Under the pieces are notes generated by a model that had not been told where the DNA came from, ran no database searches, and saw nothing but the letters and a program-made list of their open reading frames with translations. Source: Capsicum annuum (taxonomy: Eukaryota > Streptophyta > Magnoliopsida > Solanales > Solanaceae). Taken from it: a stretch of 64,000 nucleotides of DNA. The translations under genes and the position numbers were made by a program. The DNA lies in NCBI RefSeq assembly GCF_002878395.1, contig NC_061114.1:160775433-160839432 (forward strand), in the 5' to 3' direction. Below are positions 40,088-52,440 of the stretch, piece after piece. Position 1 is the stretch's first letter. The number at the start of each line of letters is the position of its first letter.

Positions 40088-40967
40088 CTCATTGGTTTCA
40101 AATTATTATCGCAGTTCAAATATATACATTATTAGGTAAATATATATCACTTTTAAAAAAATAAGGATAAAATAGAATAATAACAAACTAACCCTTTTTT
40201 AACAAATTAATATGATATTTGAAATTTTAATTTTGAATGAAATTTGAATTGGAATTGGATTCTACGTTCTTAGCCTCTTTTATACATACTCCTACATCAT
40301 AAGTTTTATTGGTGAATTTGTTTACTACATTCTTTAAAATTTTTATTTTAAAAATTATTTTTGATTTAACATTCTTCTTTTTTATATGTAGGAAGGATAT
40401 GATTTCTTCATCTTCAACTTTCTCTGTTATTGTAAACAAAAAAGAACAAGTCTACATCTATTCGCCTCTTACTTCAAATGGTAACACATTTCAAGAAGAT
40501 AAGGAGAAAAAAAATCGATAATAATTGAAACTTTGGTAAGCAAAGGATTTACAGGTAAACGGACTTTGAATTAATACAATTTTTATTGTTTAATTTATGA
40601 AGAAGTCTTCTTGAGAGTTTATTCTAATTTTTAATGATAATTTTGTTGTTGTTGTTGTTGACTTGCAGAACAGACAAAGAAGACCGAAAGGAAGAAAATA
40701 AAAGAAAAGTGCAGAGTAGAGTTTTCAGTTTTGTTGGTATAGTTGACAAGCTTAAATTTTTAAAATTTCTGTTTGATATTCTTCTTCTTCTTTCTTTTAA
40801 ATATTGTTTTATTTCACAATTTTTCTATATTTAATTCAATTGTATGCAATTTATGATTGCCTGATTTTATCTCAGACAATCGTAAAATTGGAACATGACA
40901 TTCCGTATTGAAAAGTTTGGAAAAATAGTTTAATATTATCCACGCATTGCTCGGGTACGTATACTAG

Positions 40968-42335
40968 TATATACTAAATAGCAAGAAAGTCTTGTCAAGA
41001 TCTTGCCAAGTGGCAACACGGGATTATTACATGTGTTAGTTTTTAGGACAAATTAGTTAATTTAGTTACTAATTAGTTATTACTTATTTTATTTAATTTA
41101 AAATTGTAAAATAATAAAATATTAATATTTTTTATGAAAATATTTTATTTTAAATCTGCTAAAATCACTCCATCAAACAATACGTATGCAGTAAATTTAC
41201 TTAAATTTGAATTTTTTTTTTAAAAATATCTAATTCAAATAGCTTTTCTAAAATTCAAACATTAATTTATTCTATAATTTTAAAAAATATCTAATTTAAA
41301 TATATTGTTAGCAATTAAAATATTATAATTAACTTAAATAATTTGAACATTTTTTTAAAAAGACAGAGGTTAAAGAAAATGGAACAAGTTAAACGTGCTC
41401 CAAAATAATAAAAGCAAGCAAACCCACAATTTTCTGTTAAATTGTTAAGATCTTATTTATCTATATATATATTTATCATTTATTTTTTTATATTTTTAAA
41501 CCCGTATTTTTATTTAAATTTTTAAATATTACAGTTGTTTTTTAATTACTTTTAATTGTAAACTGGCATATTATTGAAATGGAATATAAATTTAAAGACA
41601 CAAATTAAAGTTATTTGAAACACTAAGAGCCCGTTTGAGATTGCTGTTATAAAGCTGCTTATGACCAAACAGGACATGTATTAATAGACTTTTACTACTA
41701 AAATTAATTTATAAAGAATTTATTTTAAATATATATTATAATATTTTTAATTGAAATTTTATTTTTATTTAATTAAATATCATCATCAATGATATTTTCA
41801 TATTTATTTTAAAAAATGAGTGAAAATAAAATAATAATATAAAAATTAGAAAATAAAATAAAAAATTATGATGTAAATATGAAGTATTAAATTTTAAAAT
41901 CAAACTTATAAGATATGTTAATTAATTAATAAGGGATGTGTGTGTGTGTGATTGATAGAGATATTTTTGTCATAAAAATAATTGCTTCTGCATCTGCTCT
42001 TTTTTTAAAAGCAAAACTTTCCGGCTTCTTTCCAAAAGCAGATTTCTACTTCTATTTAAATCACTTTTGCAAGTTTACCAAATACCCTTATTTTCAAAAG
42101 AAGTGCTTTTTCTCGAAATAAGTCCTTTGGGGTGGGGGGGTGGGGGGGGGGGAATAAGCAATCTCAAATAGACACTTAAAGTTATTATAATAAAGTCACT
42201 TTGTAAGTAAAAATTATGTAATTTAAATTCAAAATATTAGTGCACAAATCAAAACAACACTGAATAAAAGAAAAAAAATGTGAGGATGTTATGTGAAATT
42301 ATGTTAAGCATATATACTAAATAGCAAGAAAGTTT
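40968..42335. repeat. Direct repeat of TATACTAAATAGCAAGAAAG
   Basis: The 21-bp word occurs right after the Helitron 3' end (40971-40991) and again at about 42312-42332, each followed by a Helitron-like leader. It may mark the 5' ends of two further, truncated Helitrons. Confidence 0.6.
41630..42172. mobile_element. hAT-like MITE, about 540 bp
   Basis: GCCCGTTTGAGATTGCTGTT at the left pairs with the reverse complement of the right end, GTCTATTTGAGATTGCTTAT. Flanking octamers (CACTAAGA and CACTTAAA) are similar but not equal. A G-run (42131-42150) lies just inside the right end. No coding capacity. Confidence 0.65.
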
Positions 42336-42649
42336 TGTGTATATATATAACACATATCAAACAACATATCTACTGATACAAATTGTTGTGGATTTGTTTT
42401 GTACGTATAACATGATTACGGATGAGATCAAACATACTTGACAAAAATTAATTTTAAAATTTTTATCATGAAAAAGCTTACGGATTGATCCTTCAATATT
42501 TTTAAAGTTATCTAAGAATTCAATTTAAATGTTGTGGAACATAAAAAATGGACTATACTAAGCCAAAAATTAAAAGCATTCAACCAGTGCTTATCAAGAT
42601 CTTCCTTTCTCAGACTCAATAAAATTGTAGTAGATTGTTAAATACATTA

Positions 42650-43475
42650 AATCACTCCTGAACTTGTCGCCAAAACTTACTTTAGACCCTAAACTAATCG
42701 GGCAATTATGTACCCCCTTAATAACTTTGAAGTGAATTTTTTACCACCCTAATTGCTGACATGGCAAAAATCAGAAAATCCAGCGCGTAAATGATTAAAA
42801 AAGTGAGAAAAAAAGGTGGAACCCACTTTTAAATTTTACAAATTCTTTTTTCTTCATCTTCCTCACACCCCACCACCACCTCTCTTCTTCTTCTTCATTT
42901 TTTTTTTCAAATTCATTCAACAAACCAAACTAATTCATGATTAAGGCATATTTAATTAAAAAAAAAGAAGAAAAAAAAAATGAGTGCAGGGGTGAGGGCT
43001 GGAAGAGGAGGGGGAGGGGGCGGGGGGGGGGGGTAGGGCACTAGAAGAGAAGGAGAAGGGGGGATGTATTAATTGCAGGGTAGGGGTGGTGGTGGTGGGT
43101 GGGTGGGTGGGTGTGAACAAGAAAGAAAATGGGGGTGGGGGTGCCTATATAAATATAATTATATATATATTTATATAAATAAAATAGTATATATATATAT
43201 TTTTTATTTTTTTTAAAAAAATTAAAAATAATTTGTGGGGGATTATTTTTTTTTTTTTAGAAAAATAGTAATTTCTTACGCGGCAGTGATGTGGCTCCGC
43301 CATGGCGTTGATGTGTAGGCGAGTGTAACACATTCTCCATTGTGAGAGTGATATTCAGTTTTGAGGGGTGAAACTAATACACTTCAAAGATGTTAAGGGG
43401 GGTAAATAAACGAAAGTTTAGTTTTAAGTGCTAAAGTAAGTTTTGGCGACAAGTTCAGGGGGAAAATCATGTCTT
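42650..43475. mobile_element. Long-TIR non-autonomous element, about 820 bp
   Basis: CCTGAACTTGTCGCCAAAAC followed by TTACTTTAG on the left matches the reverse complement of the right end. Further inverted matches extend over 100 bp (CCCCCTTAATAACTTTGAAG and CCCCCTTAACATCTTTGAAG). Long TIRs suggest a MULE-type element; a target duplication could not be fixed. The interior has G-rich simple sequence (43000-43140). Confidence 0.75.
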
Positions 43476-44027
43476 TTCTCTTTTTAATTTTCTACAAAAA
43501 TAATGTCAAAATAGCAATAACAAATTTCGGAGTCATCAATTTTGATACCTCAGTATCTGATTGGATCACACTACTCCCAAAAAAATAACAAAAATTTACA
43601 TATATACACAAGGTAACTTTACCTTATTACAATAAATTCCATATTGGTAAAGTAATTACATAAATCCCAAATTAATTACTTAAATCCTCTAATTTTTTAC
43701 TTTCTCTCTCCTTACTCTTATACATCCAAAAAGGCCACCTTTTGCTCCTTTTTTTCTCTCCCATTGCAAATCAGTTTTATCCTCCATTACCAAATCCCTT
43801 TTTCACGCCCAGAATCAAGCAATCGTGTACTTAGAGGTTACCAATTTGTAAGTTTTCAAATATTAATTGAACTTAATGATTTTCTTCATTAAGTTTGTAT
43901 TTTTTTTAACTTTATCAAATTAGAAAATTTTCCAATGCTTTTTTGGTTCAAAGCATCAGAATGACCCAATTTTGAAGAATCCAATTTCGTAGAGAATCGT
44001 TCAAAGCATCGAAACGACTCGGTAACC

Positions 44028-44959
44028 ATGAAGAGATTGAAGAAAGTGGCTAGTTCTAGTTCGAAGAAGTCAACTTCAAAATCGAAAAGCAAGAAGAAGG
44101 TTGATGATTCCAGCCGACCACATCTTCCAAAGGTGTAGATTTTATACATTATACATTACTTTATTTAGCACACTTATGTATAATATAAGTTTTTACATTC
44201 ATAGAAGAAGCTGTTTTTGTATTTAGTGGAATTATACAATTAGAATCTATGAATTTTATATAAGGTTACCTTATACATTCTGATAAGTTTATAGATGAAT
44301 AATGTATAAAGCTATAATGTATCAGTCATTATTCATTCTTGAAGTTTTTATTTGAAAGTATAAGCTATAATATGTCAGTCATTATACATTACTTATTTTG
44401 GACGACTAATGTATAATATAAGTCTTCTGATATATATTTCAATATGCTATACATTAGAAGTTCTTATTACATATAAGAGGCATTTTATGTTGTATCTGGT
44501 ATTATATTGTTAGAAAGCCTTTTTATTGTATAAGTTTTCATTGTACCTTCTATCAAGCTTATAGGTCATACATATTTAAGGTGAAAAATTTAGATGTGTA
44601 GTTTGACATTATACATTACTGTAGTTTATTTTTTAAATGTATAAGTTGCCCTCATACATGTGCAACTGTTGTGTAATCATGTCATAATTATTGAACGGAC
44701 TGTTACTTAATCATTTTTTCCAAATCAAGGACTGTGACGTCTTTGCGGCTGCATATGCTGAAATATTAAGTGAGGGACTGCAAGTGCATTCACGTGGTTT
44801 TGATGCTGAAAGTCAGCGTGCACGCTATGCTTCATTACTGCGACATTATGGATAACAAAGGCAAATGAAGGGACCATTAGTGATAATAACGATCCTCCTC
44901 GTCCAAGGAATAGTTATCTCCATTCAACTGATGAAAGTGCAATTATTACTTTAGAGTAG
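44028..44959 (+). pseudogene. Shrunken Ulp1 (C48) peptidase gene: first and last exon only
   Basis: Exon 1 (44028-44132) reads MKRLKKVASSSSKKSTSKSK and more Lys/Ser, ending at a GT donor, like the basic N-terminus of DUF1985 genes. After a 597-bp intron the acceptor AG at 44728-44729 leads to DCDVFAAAYAEILSEGLQVH (44730 on), the C-terminal block of plant transposon-borne Ulp1 peptidases with the catalytic Cys in D-C-(G)-V-F; here Gly is replaced by Asp. A stop at 44853-44855 and a one-base frame change follow, then TISDNNDPPRPRNSYLHSTD to TAG at 44959. DUF1985 and the His/Asp part of the catalytic triad are missing, so it is an internally deleted derivative. Confidence 0.7.
44135..44660. repeat. 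ATTATACATTA/TGTATAAT word array in the intron
   Basis: The intron repeats TATACATTA and its complement form TGTATAAT at about 44145, 44177, 44265, 44300, 44325, 44383, 44410, 44450 and 44610, mostly irregularly spaced. It parallels the CAACAGAT arrays around the other Ulp1-family genes. Confidence 0.5.
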
Positions 44960-45185
44960 AATTTTTTTATATTAGTCTACATTTGAAACATCTACTTTTT
45001 GTTTTAGTAGTTGATGTTAAACAGTTACAATACATGTTCATTTTGTGGTGTTGGATGTTAATTTAGATTTTATGGATGTGCTAAATGTTCTTATAAATAC
45101 TTATCTTCTTGAAGAAATGTATTGCAACGACGTACACCTTATTGTATTGTTACCATATAGGTTGGTAGATATCATGTTTATCGTA

Positions 45186-45345
45186 CATTATATTATATAT
45201 AATGTATAATATAATATACGCTATGCAATGTATTCAAATCGCTATATTATATTATATATAACGTATAATATAATATACGTTATGCAATACAATTTACATT
45301 ATATTATATATAGCATATAATAAATATACGTTATGCAATGTATAC
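45186..45345. repeat. Tandem AT-rich repeat, about 55-bp unit, three copies
   Basis: Units contain CATTATATTATATATAATGT or variants followed by ATAATATAATATACG and CTATGCAATG. Each unit is itself palindromic (ATTATATTATATATAAT). Confidence 0.75.
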
Positions 45346-46344
45346 GTTTTGGATTTGGTGCAATCACAGAACTTCGTAAGTAATTTTTTTAAGTGATTTT
45401 CTTTTTTAAAAAAAATCGTTCTATGACTTCTAAAAAATTTTGTAAGTTAGAATGAGTTGAAGTGATAAAATTAGTTCAGTGTTTTTTATAGTAACAAATC
45501 ATAAATTGTATTGAAAATTTAACTCTATAAATGTATCCAAACCGCTAAAATCCACCTCAAGGTAAATAGGGAACATTATCTTTTAGTTATTGGTGTTCTT
45601 TTTATGTAGTTTTTTTTGTGTATATTGATAGTGTTTAAAAAAACTAAAATTTACATATATACATAAGGTAACTTTAATTAAGGAGCAAATTGATATTATC
45701 AGATTTATCTTTCCTTAAATATAGTTGGGTAATTAATGGCGTGAATTAAGAAACAAATTGATATTATCATATTTATCTTTCCTTAAATATAGCATAATCA
45801 GCTTTATCATACATTCCAGCAATGTATGAGCGCTGACCAGATGTATGAGTATATTTCTCAAAATCAGGAGAGAGAAAGGCTGAAAGAATTTTATGTAATT
45901 ACTTTCACTTACAAAGGGATTTATGTTGTTTACACAAAAATTAAAGAAAATATATTACATTAATAATTTTTCGTGTCGGTTGCCAAAGAGTCCAATCTAG
46001 TTGACTCCCTCAAATGCATTTGGAGTTTGTAAGTGTGTGAGTACGTCAAGTCTTAATTAAAAGTAAAACAAATTAATATTGTAGACATACTATATGCATA
46101 AAAATCATAAAATGACCCGGGCACAAAAATATCAGTGATAGGTTGTATCATATCTTGGGAAAATTGAAAGAAATGTGTCATTTAAGTCTTGAATGAAGGA
46201 TTGATGATATTGAACAACTTAAAGGGTCAAACATAATTAGGAAATTTGATTAAGTTAATTATAGACTTGATTAATATTTTCAAAACTTTCTAATCTTTGT
46301 AAAAGTACAAATCAACCCACATTCCTCTCCTCTCCAAATCAACC

Positions 46345-46375
46345 ATCTCTCCTCTCTCTCTCTCGAGAGAGACAA
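46345..46375. repeat. CT/GA microsatellite
   Basis: CTCTCCTCTCTCTCTCTCGA followed by GAGAGAGAC in a pyrimidine-rich leader-like region. Confidence 0.85.
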
Positions 46376-46904
46376 TTTCTCCCAGCTAACAGTTCTACAA
46401 ATTTCTCCTTTCAATCTCCGACAACTTCAATCTACGGTGACAAATAGTTGCGCTTCGAGTTCCTTTTCGACTTTCAACCATCAATCGATGTGACAACCTT
46501 GCTCTTCGGCCATAGAAACTTTGAGTTCTTCGTCCCTTTTCTTCTTTCACAGGTAAAAAATTATGGCCTTTTTAGTTTTGAAGAAAAAGAGGAACTTGAG
46601 CCAACTTCTCACTTCTCTTCTTTTCTCTTTTAGTATTGGTGAATAATTTCTAGATTTGTTGCTTTAATTTGAAATGCAGTCTAAATAAAATCCTAATTTC
46701 TGGTATTTTTTCTCTTCTTTTTTTGGAGTGAAATATGATTTTTTCAGAATTTTGATTTTTGTTGTTTATGCTTGTACAAACAAAACAATGATGTTGGTGT
46801 TTTAGGTATTGCGCCCGTTGCTGGGTTGATTTGTTCTTGTTCTTGATAAAAATGGTGATATTGTTGTTGTTCTATTAAATAAAATCATGTAACTATTTTT
46901 TACC

Positions 46905-47870
46905 TGCAACAGATTAACCATCTAATGCAATAGATTAATCATCTAGTGAAACAGATTAACCATCTGGTGCAACAGATTAATCATCTGATGCAATAGAGAA
47001 ATCATCAGATAAAAAATCTGATACAATAGATTAACCATCTGATACAACAGAGGAACCATCGAATTCAAAATCTGATGCAACAGATTTACCATCGGATTAA
47101 AAATTTGATGCAACAGATTAACCATATGATGCAACAGATTTAACATCGGATGCAACAGAGAAACCATCCAATTCAAAATTTGATGCAACAGATTTACCAT
47201 CTGATGTAATAAAGGAACCATCGAAATAAAAATCTAATGCACAGATTAATCATCTGATGCAATAGATGAACCTTTTGTTGGATAAAATCCTATCAACTAT
47301 TCCAACGTGATATGTCCAAGACTTAATTTTTCCAACTGATCATTCAGCTGTCTCGATAGACAAAACTTCTGTTGGAAGAAATCTAAGCAACATTAACCAT
47401 TGATAACTATTCCAATATATCACTCATATATTGCGACAGATGTGCGATCTGTTACACAGACTAGTCATTTGTTTCAACAGATGAGTGATCTATTTTTATT
47501 ATTGCAACAGATTACTTATCTGTTGCAACATGTTAGTTATATATTGCAATAGATCACTTATATATTACAACATATATGTGATCTATTGCACAGACCATTC
47601 ATTTATCTCAACAGATGAGTGATCTATTTTTATTATTTCAACAAATTACCCATCTATTGCAATAGGTTAATTAATAATTATTCCAACAGATCACTCATAT
47701 GTTGCAATAGATGTGTGATCTGTTATACAGTACCAGTCATCTATTTCAATAGAAGAATGGCCTGTTTGTAACAGATTAGTCATCCATTATAACAGGTTAG
47801 TTTATGTTACAACAGATAAAACTCCGGTGCAATAGATATGTGATCTGTTGGAACTATTATTTTACTATTG
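46905..47870. repeat. CAACAGAT minisatellite, array 1 (about 21-bp unit)
   Basis: Roughly 21-bp units of the type GATGCAACAGATTAACCATC run from 46905 to about 47280. Looser, mixed-orientation words (CAACAGAT, ATCTGTTG) continue to 47870. The minus strand of the ordered part is open (46943-47221) with a heptad MVNLLHQ-type product, a by-product of the 21-bp period. The array directly precedes the plus-strand DUF1985 gene. Confidence 0.9.
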
Positions 47871-47953
47871 TATATGTTAGATATATTGTTATCCTTTTAA
47901 CAATGCATTAATCAATTATTATCTATTTTATGTTCCTATTAATTTTAGATAAT

Positions 47954-49745
47954 ATGGCTCCCAAAAGAAAAGAAACCGAAACAAGTCCAAGTAAAGGAAC
48001 AAGTAAAGCAGCTAGGCTATATCCACCCCTCTATGAGCTTTCTTTACAAGCGTTATCTCAATCAAGAATAGAAGATAATGAACACGGGGAGGAGGAATTT
48101 TTCAAAAGAGATGAGCCAAATGCTAATAGCCCTTCCACTGAAGAGTTGGTCAAAACCTTCAGCATTGATGGTTATCCTGTGAGAATTTAGTGCAATAGTG
48201 CCACAGATTTAATGAGTGATTTTGTGGTTAAGTCAGCCATGGAAAAATATTTCGACGCCTTCAGAAAAATACTTTGAGAATAAAAATTGGATGCTTATTT
48301 CAGGGCAGCTTCTTTGGGCAATATCTTGATTTATCGGAGGACAACAATGCTCGTTTTCAAATAAAAATGATATATAATTTTATCAAGTGTAGGTTTATAT
48401 ATGAAAACAAAGATAAGATGGATGAGGTGTGGATAAATTACTGTGGCATACTTGTTTGTTTTGGTTGGAAGGAGTTTGTCGTAGTTACTAGACTAAAATG
48501 TTATCGTCCTTCTCCTTCTCAAGTTATACCTATTCTAACCCAAAATAAAGCACTTCGCACACTCTAAAAAGGCAAATGCTAGTCGAGTGATCGTGAAGAC
48601 TTGGTGTTCCTTGTTGGTCCAAGCTTCTAAAACAAAATTTGATAGAAGCATTGAAAGATAAAAGACTTTCAAAGAAGCACAAGCAATCATTGTGCTTGGT
48701 TTGGTTTGTACATAATATTATTTGCGCGAGAGACGTTAACAACAACATACCAATTATTTTAATAAATCTCTCCAAGGATCTTGATACATTTACAGCTATC
48801 CTTGGGATTATGAAATCTTCAAAATAACTGTCAAATATTTGTTAACTCCATTAGTACCAAAGACAGTCAACTTATATGGCTTTTCATGGGCTTTCATGGT
48901 AAATGTTTCTTTTATTATGATCTAATTCATTTTTTTATTAAATAATAGTTGTGATTTATTAACATTATTTTATAGGCTTGGGCGTTTGAAGCCATTCCTT
49001 ATTTGAGACAATAAGTGAACTTCCAGTAAGAAGTTTTCTATCTAAGAATCTTGAGATAGTTGTTGGCCAAAACTAATAAAAATATAAAAAATTTTGATCC
49101 CTTCAACCCCCCGAAGGATGTAGTAAGTATAATTATAATTAAGCTTTTATTTTAATTAATGATTTTTTTGAATGATCTAATTATCATCCTAATATATGTA
49201 ATGATTTATGTTAGACTGTGCATCTGTCGCTTGTTCTGATCAATCGAGAGTTGAAGATGTCATTTTTTGTTACTTTACGGTCTGTGCAAACTTTATCGGA
49301 TCCTAAGGTCATTGAAAGAATAAAAATAAAATTGTTTGGAGCAATAACCATCATAAGAAAAATAATTTTGGAGGGTGGGCTTGTTGTTGTTGATGGTGTT
49401 AGTGGTGATGGAGTTGTTGGTGGTGGTAGTGGTGCTGCTGTTGGGTCTAATGATGCTCCTCTTATAGTTTTTAAAATAATCCATTATGAGTATGATCATA
49501 TTGGTTATACAAAATTTGCCCCTCCTAGCGATTGGTCTGCATGCAAATGTCAAGACTGCAAGGCAAAATATGATGTATTGATTAATGTTATTAATGCATT
49601 AACTGCTTCTGTAAAGAATTTGACATCTAAGAGTGGTGTCATTCCATCAAAGAGGATTTTATATCCATCTACTCCATTAGATATTAAGGCTAAGAGGAGA
49701 AGCAAAGTAATTTTCAAGGCATTATCAAACATCCAAAAAAAGTAA
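47954..49745 (+). pseudogene. DUF1985-family gene, plus-strand copy
   Basis: [20 protein letters not shown] at 47954 opens a basic first part. DUF1985 blocks follow with frame breaks: FQIKMIYNFIKCRFIYENKD, INYCGILVCFGWKEFVVVTR (48440-48490), KQSLCLVWFVHNIICARDVN (48675-48735) and YGFSWAFM (48870-48898). There a GT...AG intron (48899-48974) joins AWAFEAIPYLR, the same intron position as in the minus copies. The 3' part (49218-49745) holds ACKCQDCKAKYD and GVIPSKR, matching the minus copy's RCKCEECKDNQD and GVIPSKK. In-frame stops (48188-48190) and frameshifts make it a pseudogene. No peptidase exon was found after it. Upstream ATG at 47930 is possible but the basic start fits better. Confidence 0.8.
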
Positions 49746-49854
49746 AATTGCAACTCTGTTGTCTTTGTGTTGCACTACTGAGCAATATACAAGGGCCAAA
49801 GGAGAGCAGAACGAGCTAAAGAAGGTGAATATATAATATATGCTCAAACTAACA

Positions 49855-50260
49855 AATAGACACATATTTGTTTCAACATATGACACATCTGCTGAAAATT
49901 ATCAAACAGATATACACATCTGTTGTAACAGTTGACTAACATGTTGCATCAGATATAGTATCTATTGCAACATATGTCTCATCTGTTTTAGAAAATCAAA
50001 TAGATGCACTCAATGTATCATTTTATTTGTACCAACAGATGACCTATCTGCTGCAACGGATCAGTCATCTGTTAGGACAAATAAATCAAGACTTCCTACC
50101 ATTTCAATTTTTTCCAAACAAATAAGTCATATGTTGCAATAGATGATTCATCCGTTGAAAATTATCATACAGGTCTTTCTCATGTTATAATTTGTCCCAA
50201 CAGTTGATCCATCTATTGCAACAGAAATATAATCTTCTTGGGATAATTTAAAACAAGAGA
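49855..50260. repeat. CAACAGAT minisatellite, array 2
   Basis: Words CAACAGAT, ATCTGTTG and close variants in both orientations, irregular spacing, following the plus-strand gene. Confidence 0.85.
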
Positions 50261-50509
50261 AAGACCTATTTGATTTGCTAAAATAGATGAGTTACCCTTT
50301 TCCTTTTTTTTTTGTATCTCAGTGATTAGTGTTGACCAATTCTAGATTTACAGGTGTTGAGATTTGTACCCAAAATAATTTTTTTAAATTTTATTTATTT
50401 GTTGATTTATTTCATGTAATTTTGAAGGCTTCGGTTTATTTTATTATGTCTATGAATTTTATTTTATCCTTAGATTTGAACTTATTAATTAAAATGGAAT
50501 ACTAGATTC

Positions 50510-50760
50510 AAATATTGCAATAGATAAGGTATTTGTTGCAACAGACGACATATCTGTTAGAAAATATCAAACAAATTTATACATATGTTGCAACAAGGAG
50601 GTAATCTGTTGGAAATTATCAATCAAGTCTTTCCATTGTTGCAACAGATAGACTTAGATAGAAACATCGACATAATACAATAGATGACCAACCTATCTGT
50701 CAGAATAGGTAGAATATCTGTTACAACAGATGAACAATCTGTTGCATTATAAAAATTCAA
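50510..50760. repeat. CAACAGAT minisatellite, array 3
   Basis: Same words; a stretch of this array (GTTGGAAATTATCAA, CTTAGATAGAAACAT) is repeated at 51230-51310. Confidence 0.85.
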
Positions 50761-51190
50761 ATTTCATTAGACATAAAAAATTGCCACTACATGTAAAGTG
50801 AAGTGACTTAAAATAAAAAAGGCGAAACCCATCGATAGTGCTCATTTTAAACACCAAAAATTAAATAGGCATCAAGTAGACAGTGTTTATTTTAAATATC
50901 TAAAATAAAATAGGCATCAAATGTGCCAGATTGGCACTTTTTGTCTTGTTGGTAGCTCACATGTAATTCACGCCACCAAGGCTCGTTGAACCCCCATTTT
51001 TGTTGACTTGACGTCTAATTTGATGTCTGATTTGGCTCCCATTGTCTTATATATTCATTGTTGGCATTATTGCTATTGCTTTGGTGTTGTTGGGCACATG
51101 AATATTCAAGCCTAATTGCTGAAATTTTCATGGTGGTGTATTTGTATTTGCTACTGGTTTGGTGTTGTTGAGCACATGGATATCAAGCGT
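50761..51190 (-). other. Possible 3' exon of the Ulp1-family gene, uncertain
   Basis: The minus strand around 51150-50930 can be read as a Gln/Asn-rich stretch with WGFNEPWWRELHVSYQQ, interrupted by stops. It may be the last part of the minus-strand gene or a duplicated flank. Low certainty. Confidence 0.25.
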
Positions 51191-51410
51191 AATTGTTGGA
51201 AAATATCAAACACATTTAGACATATGTTACAACATATAGGTCATCTATTGGAAATTATCAAATAAGTCTTCCCACTGTTGCAACAGATAAGACTTAGATA
51301 AAAACATTGGTATAATGCAACGGATGACCAACCTATTGCAACAGATAAACTATCTGTCAAAACAGATAGAATATATTTTACAATAGATAGACAATCTGTT
51401 GGAATATAAG
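51190..51410. repeat. CAACAGAT minisatellite, array 4
   Basis: Same words; partial duplicate of array 3. Confidence 0.85.
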
Positions 51411-52264
51411 AAATTCAACTTTCGTCAGACAAAAAAATTGTCACTACTTGTAAAGTATGTATGTTAAGTAAAGTAACTTGAAATAAAAAATTATAATTTC
51501 ACAGGCTCTTCTTTATACACAGGCTCCAAGCGTCCAGTTAGTACCCCATAAACTTAGACCTCTTGCATGTTTGCCACAGTATTATTGCACAGAAAGGTCA
51601 TTGGCTCGGCTATTTCTATGCTGGTCAATAAATATTTGATGTGTGCAAGCACATGCGACCCACACGCGGCAGCGGTTTCATTTTTTGGAAGGTCCATGTC
51701 CTTGTTTAGACCTTCAAAATCCCATGGTTGCTTCATCAATACTTTATCTAGCAAATTATCCATCAGTTTACTCTACTTCAAATAGATGGGGAACAACTCC
51801 AACAATGGCTGCATGTGGATGAAGACATCGACCTCTTCCAAGGCAGGTAAGTTGTAATCATAAGCCTTGATCTTTCCCTCCTCAAGTAGTATCTCAACAA
51901 CCCGATAATGTATGTCATCCACGTTCATGACTCTAAGAATCCTCTTTGCCTTAGTCCAACTCTTTCTGTATATATTTGGCCTCTCCCCTCTAATATATTT
52001 TATTATTTTTTCATCCCATTGGAACCCAGAAACTAACGAATAAAATCCCACACCACCAGGAGTTAACGTTTGCTTACTGAGATCATCGTACCTATCCTTG
52101 AAATTCTTGTAGAAGTCGAGGTCCATTATCATATCGGCAGCATCATAAGCTTTTGAGTATGCTAATTACTGCCCCTCATGAGGCAGAGAATTTCTTCAAC
52201 ATACTGTGATATAAGAAGTCAATTTTTAAATAGGTTAGTAATTGTAAAAAAGGAAAACATAGTG

Positions 52265-52440
52265 GAATAATACAACGGATGGTCCATCTGTTGCAGAAGG
52301 TTCTCTGAATCTATTAACAAATTACCCATCTAACATAACTTATGTAAGAGATGGGTAATATATTGCAACAAAACCACCACAAGTTGAACTAGAATACACA
52401 GTTGTTGCAACAGATGACATATCTATTGCGTATCTTCTTC
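52265..52440. repeat. CAACAGAT minisatellite, array 5 (intronic)
   Basis: Variants of the same words between peptidase and linker exons. Confidence 0.75.

Larger units (their letters stand above)
36019..40967 (+). mobile_element. Non-autonomous Helitron with captured gene fragment
   Basis: The 5' end is A|TCTATATATATATAAAAGC and the 3' end is CACGCATTGCTCGGGTACGT ATACTAG|T, a typical plant Helitron tail with a GC-rich subterminal stretch. About 4.95 kb including a 100-N gap. No Rep/helicase gene. The motif around GCCACGTGGCAATTTTTAG occurs near the 5' end (36080) and again at 38562-38581 with more than 50 bp of matching downstream sequence, so two element copies, or a duplicated 5' region, are merged. 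It carries an intron-containing gene fragment and several long (AAT)n tracts. Confidence 0.75.
43591..45676. repeat. Direct repeats flanking the Ulp1 relic
   Basis: AAAATTTACATATATACACA with AGGTAACTTT (43591-43620) recurs with one change at about 45645-45674 in the same orientation, bracketing the gene relic at 44028-44959. Confidence 0.6.

Noticed and set aside
39856..40119. Poly-Leu/poly-Ile frame
   Set aside because: Translation of an (AAT)n microsatellite through the N gap; not a gene.
42121..42155. G-run as a possible telomere-like or G-quadruplex regulatory element
   Set aside because: A plain homopolymer-like run within a MITE end; no telomere repeat (TTTAGGG) and no gene nearby.
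46905..47280. Direct-repeat array resembling short CRISPR repeats
   Set aside because: The 21-bp units are head to tail with no spacers and vary freely; it is a minisatellite.
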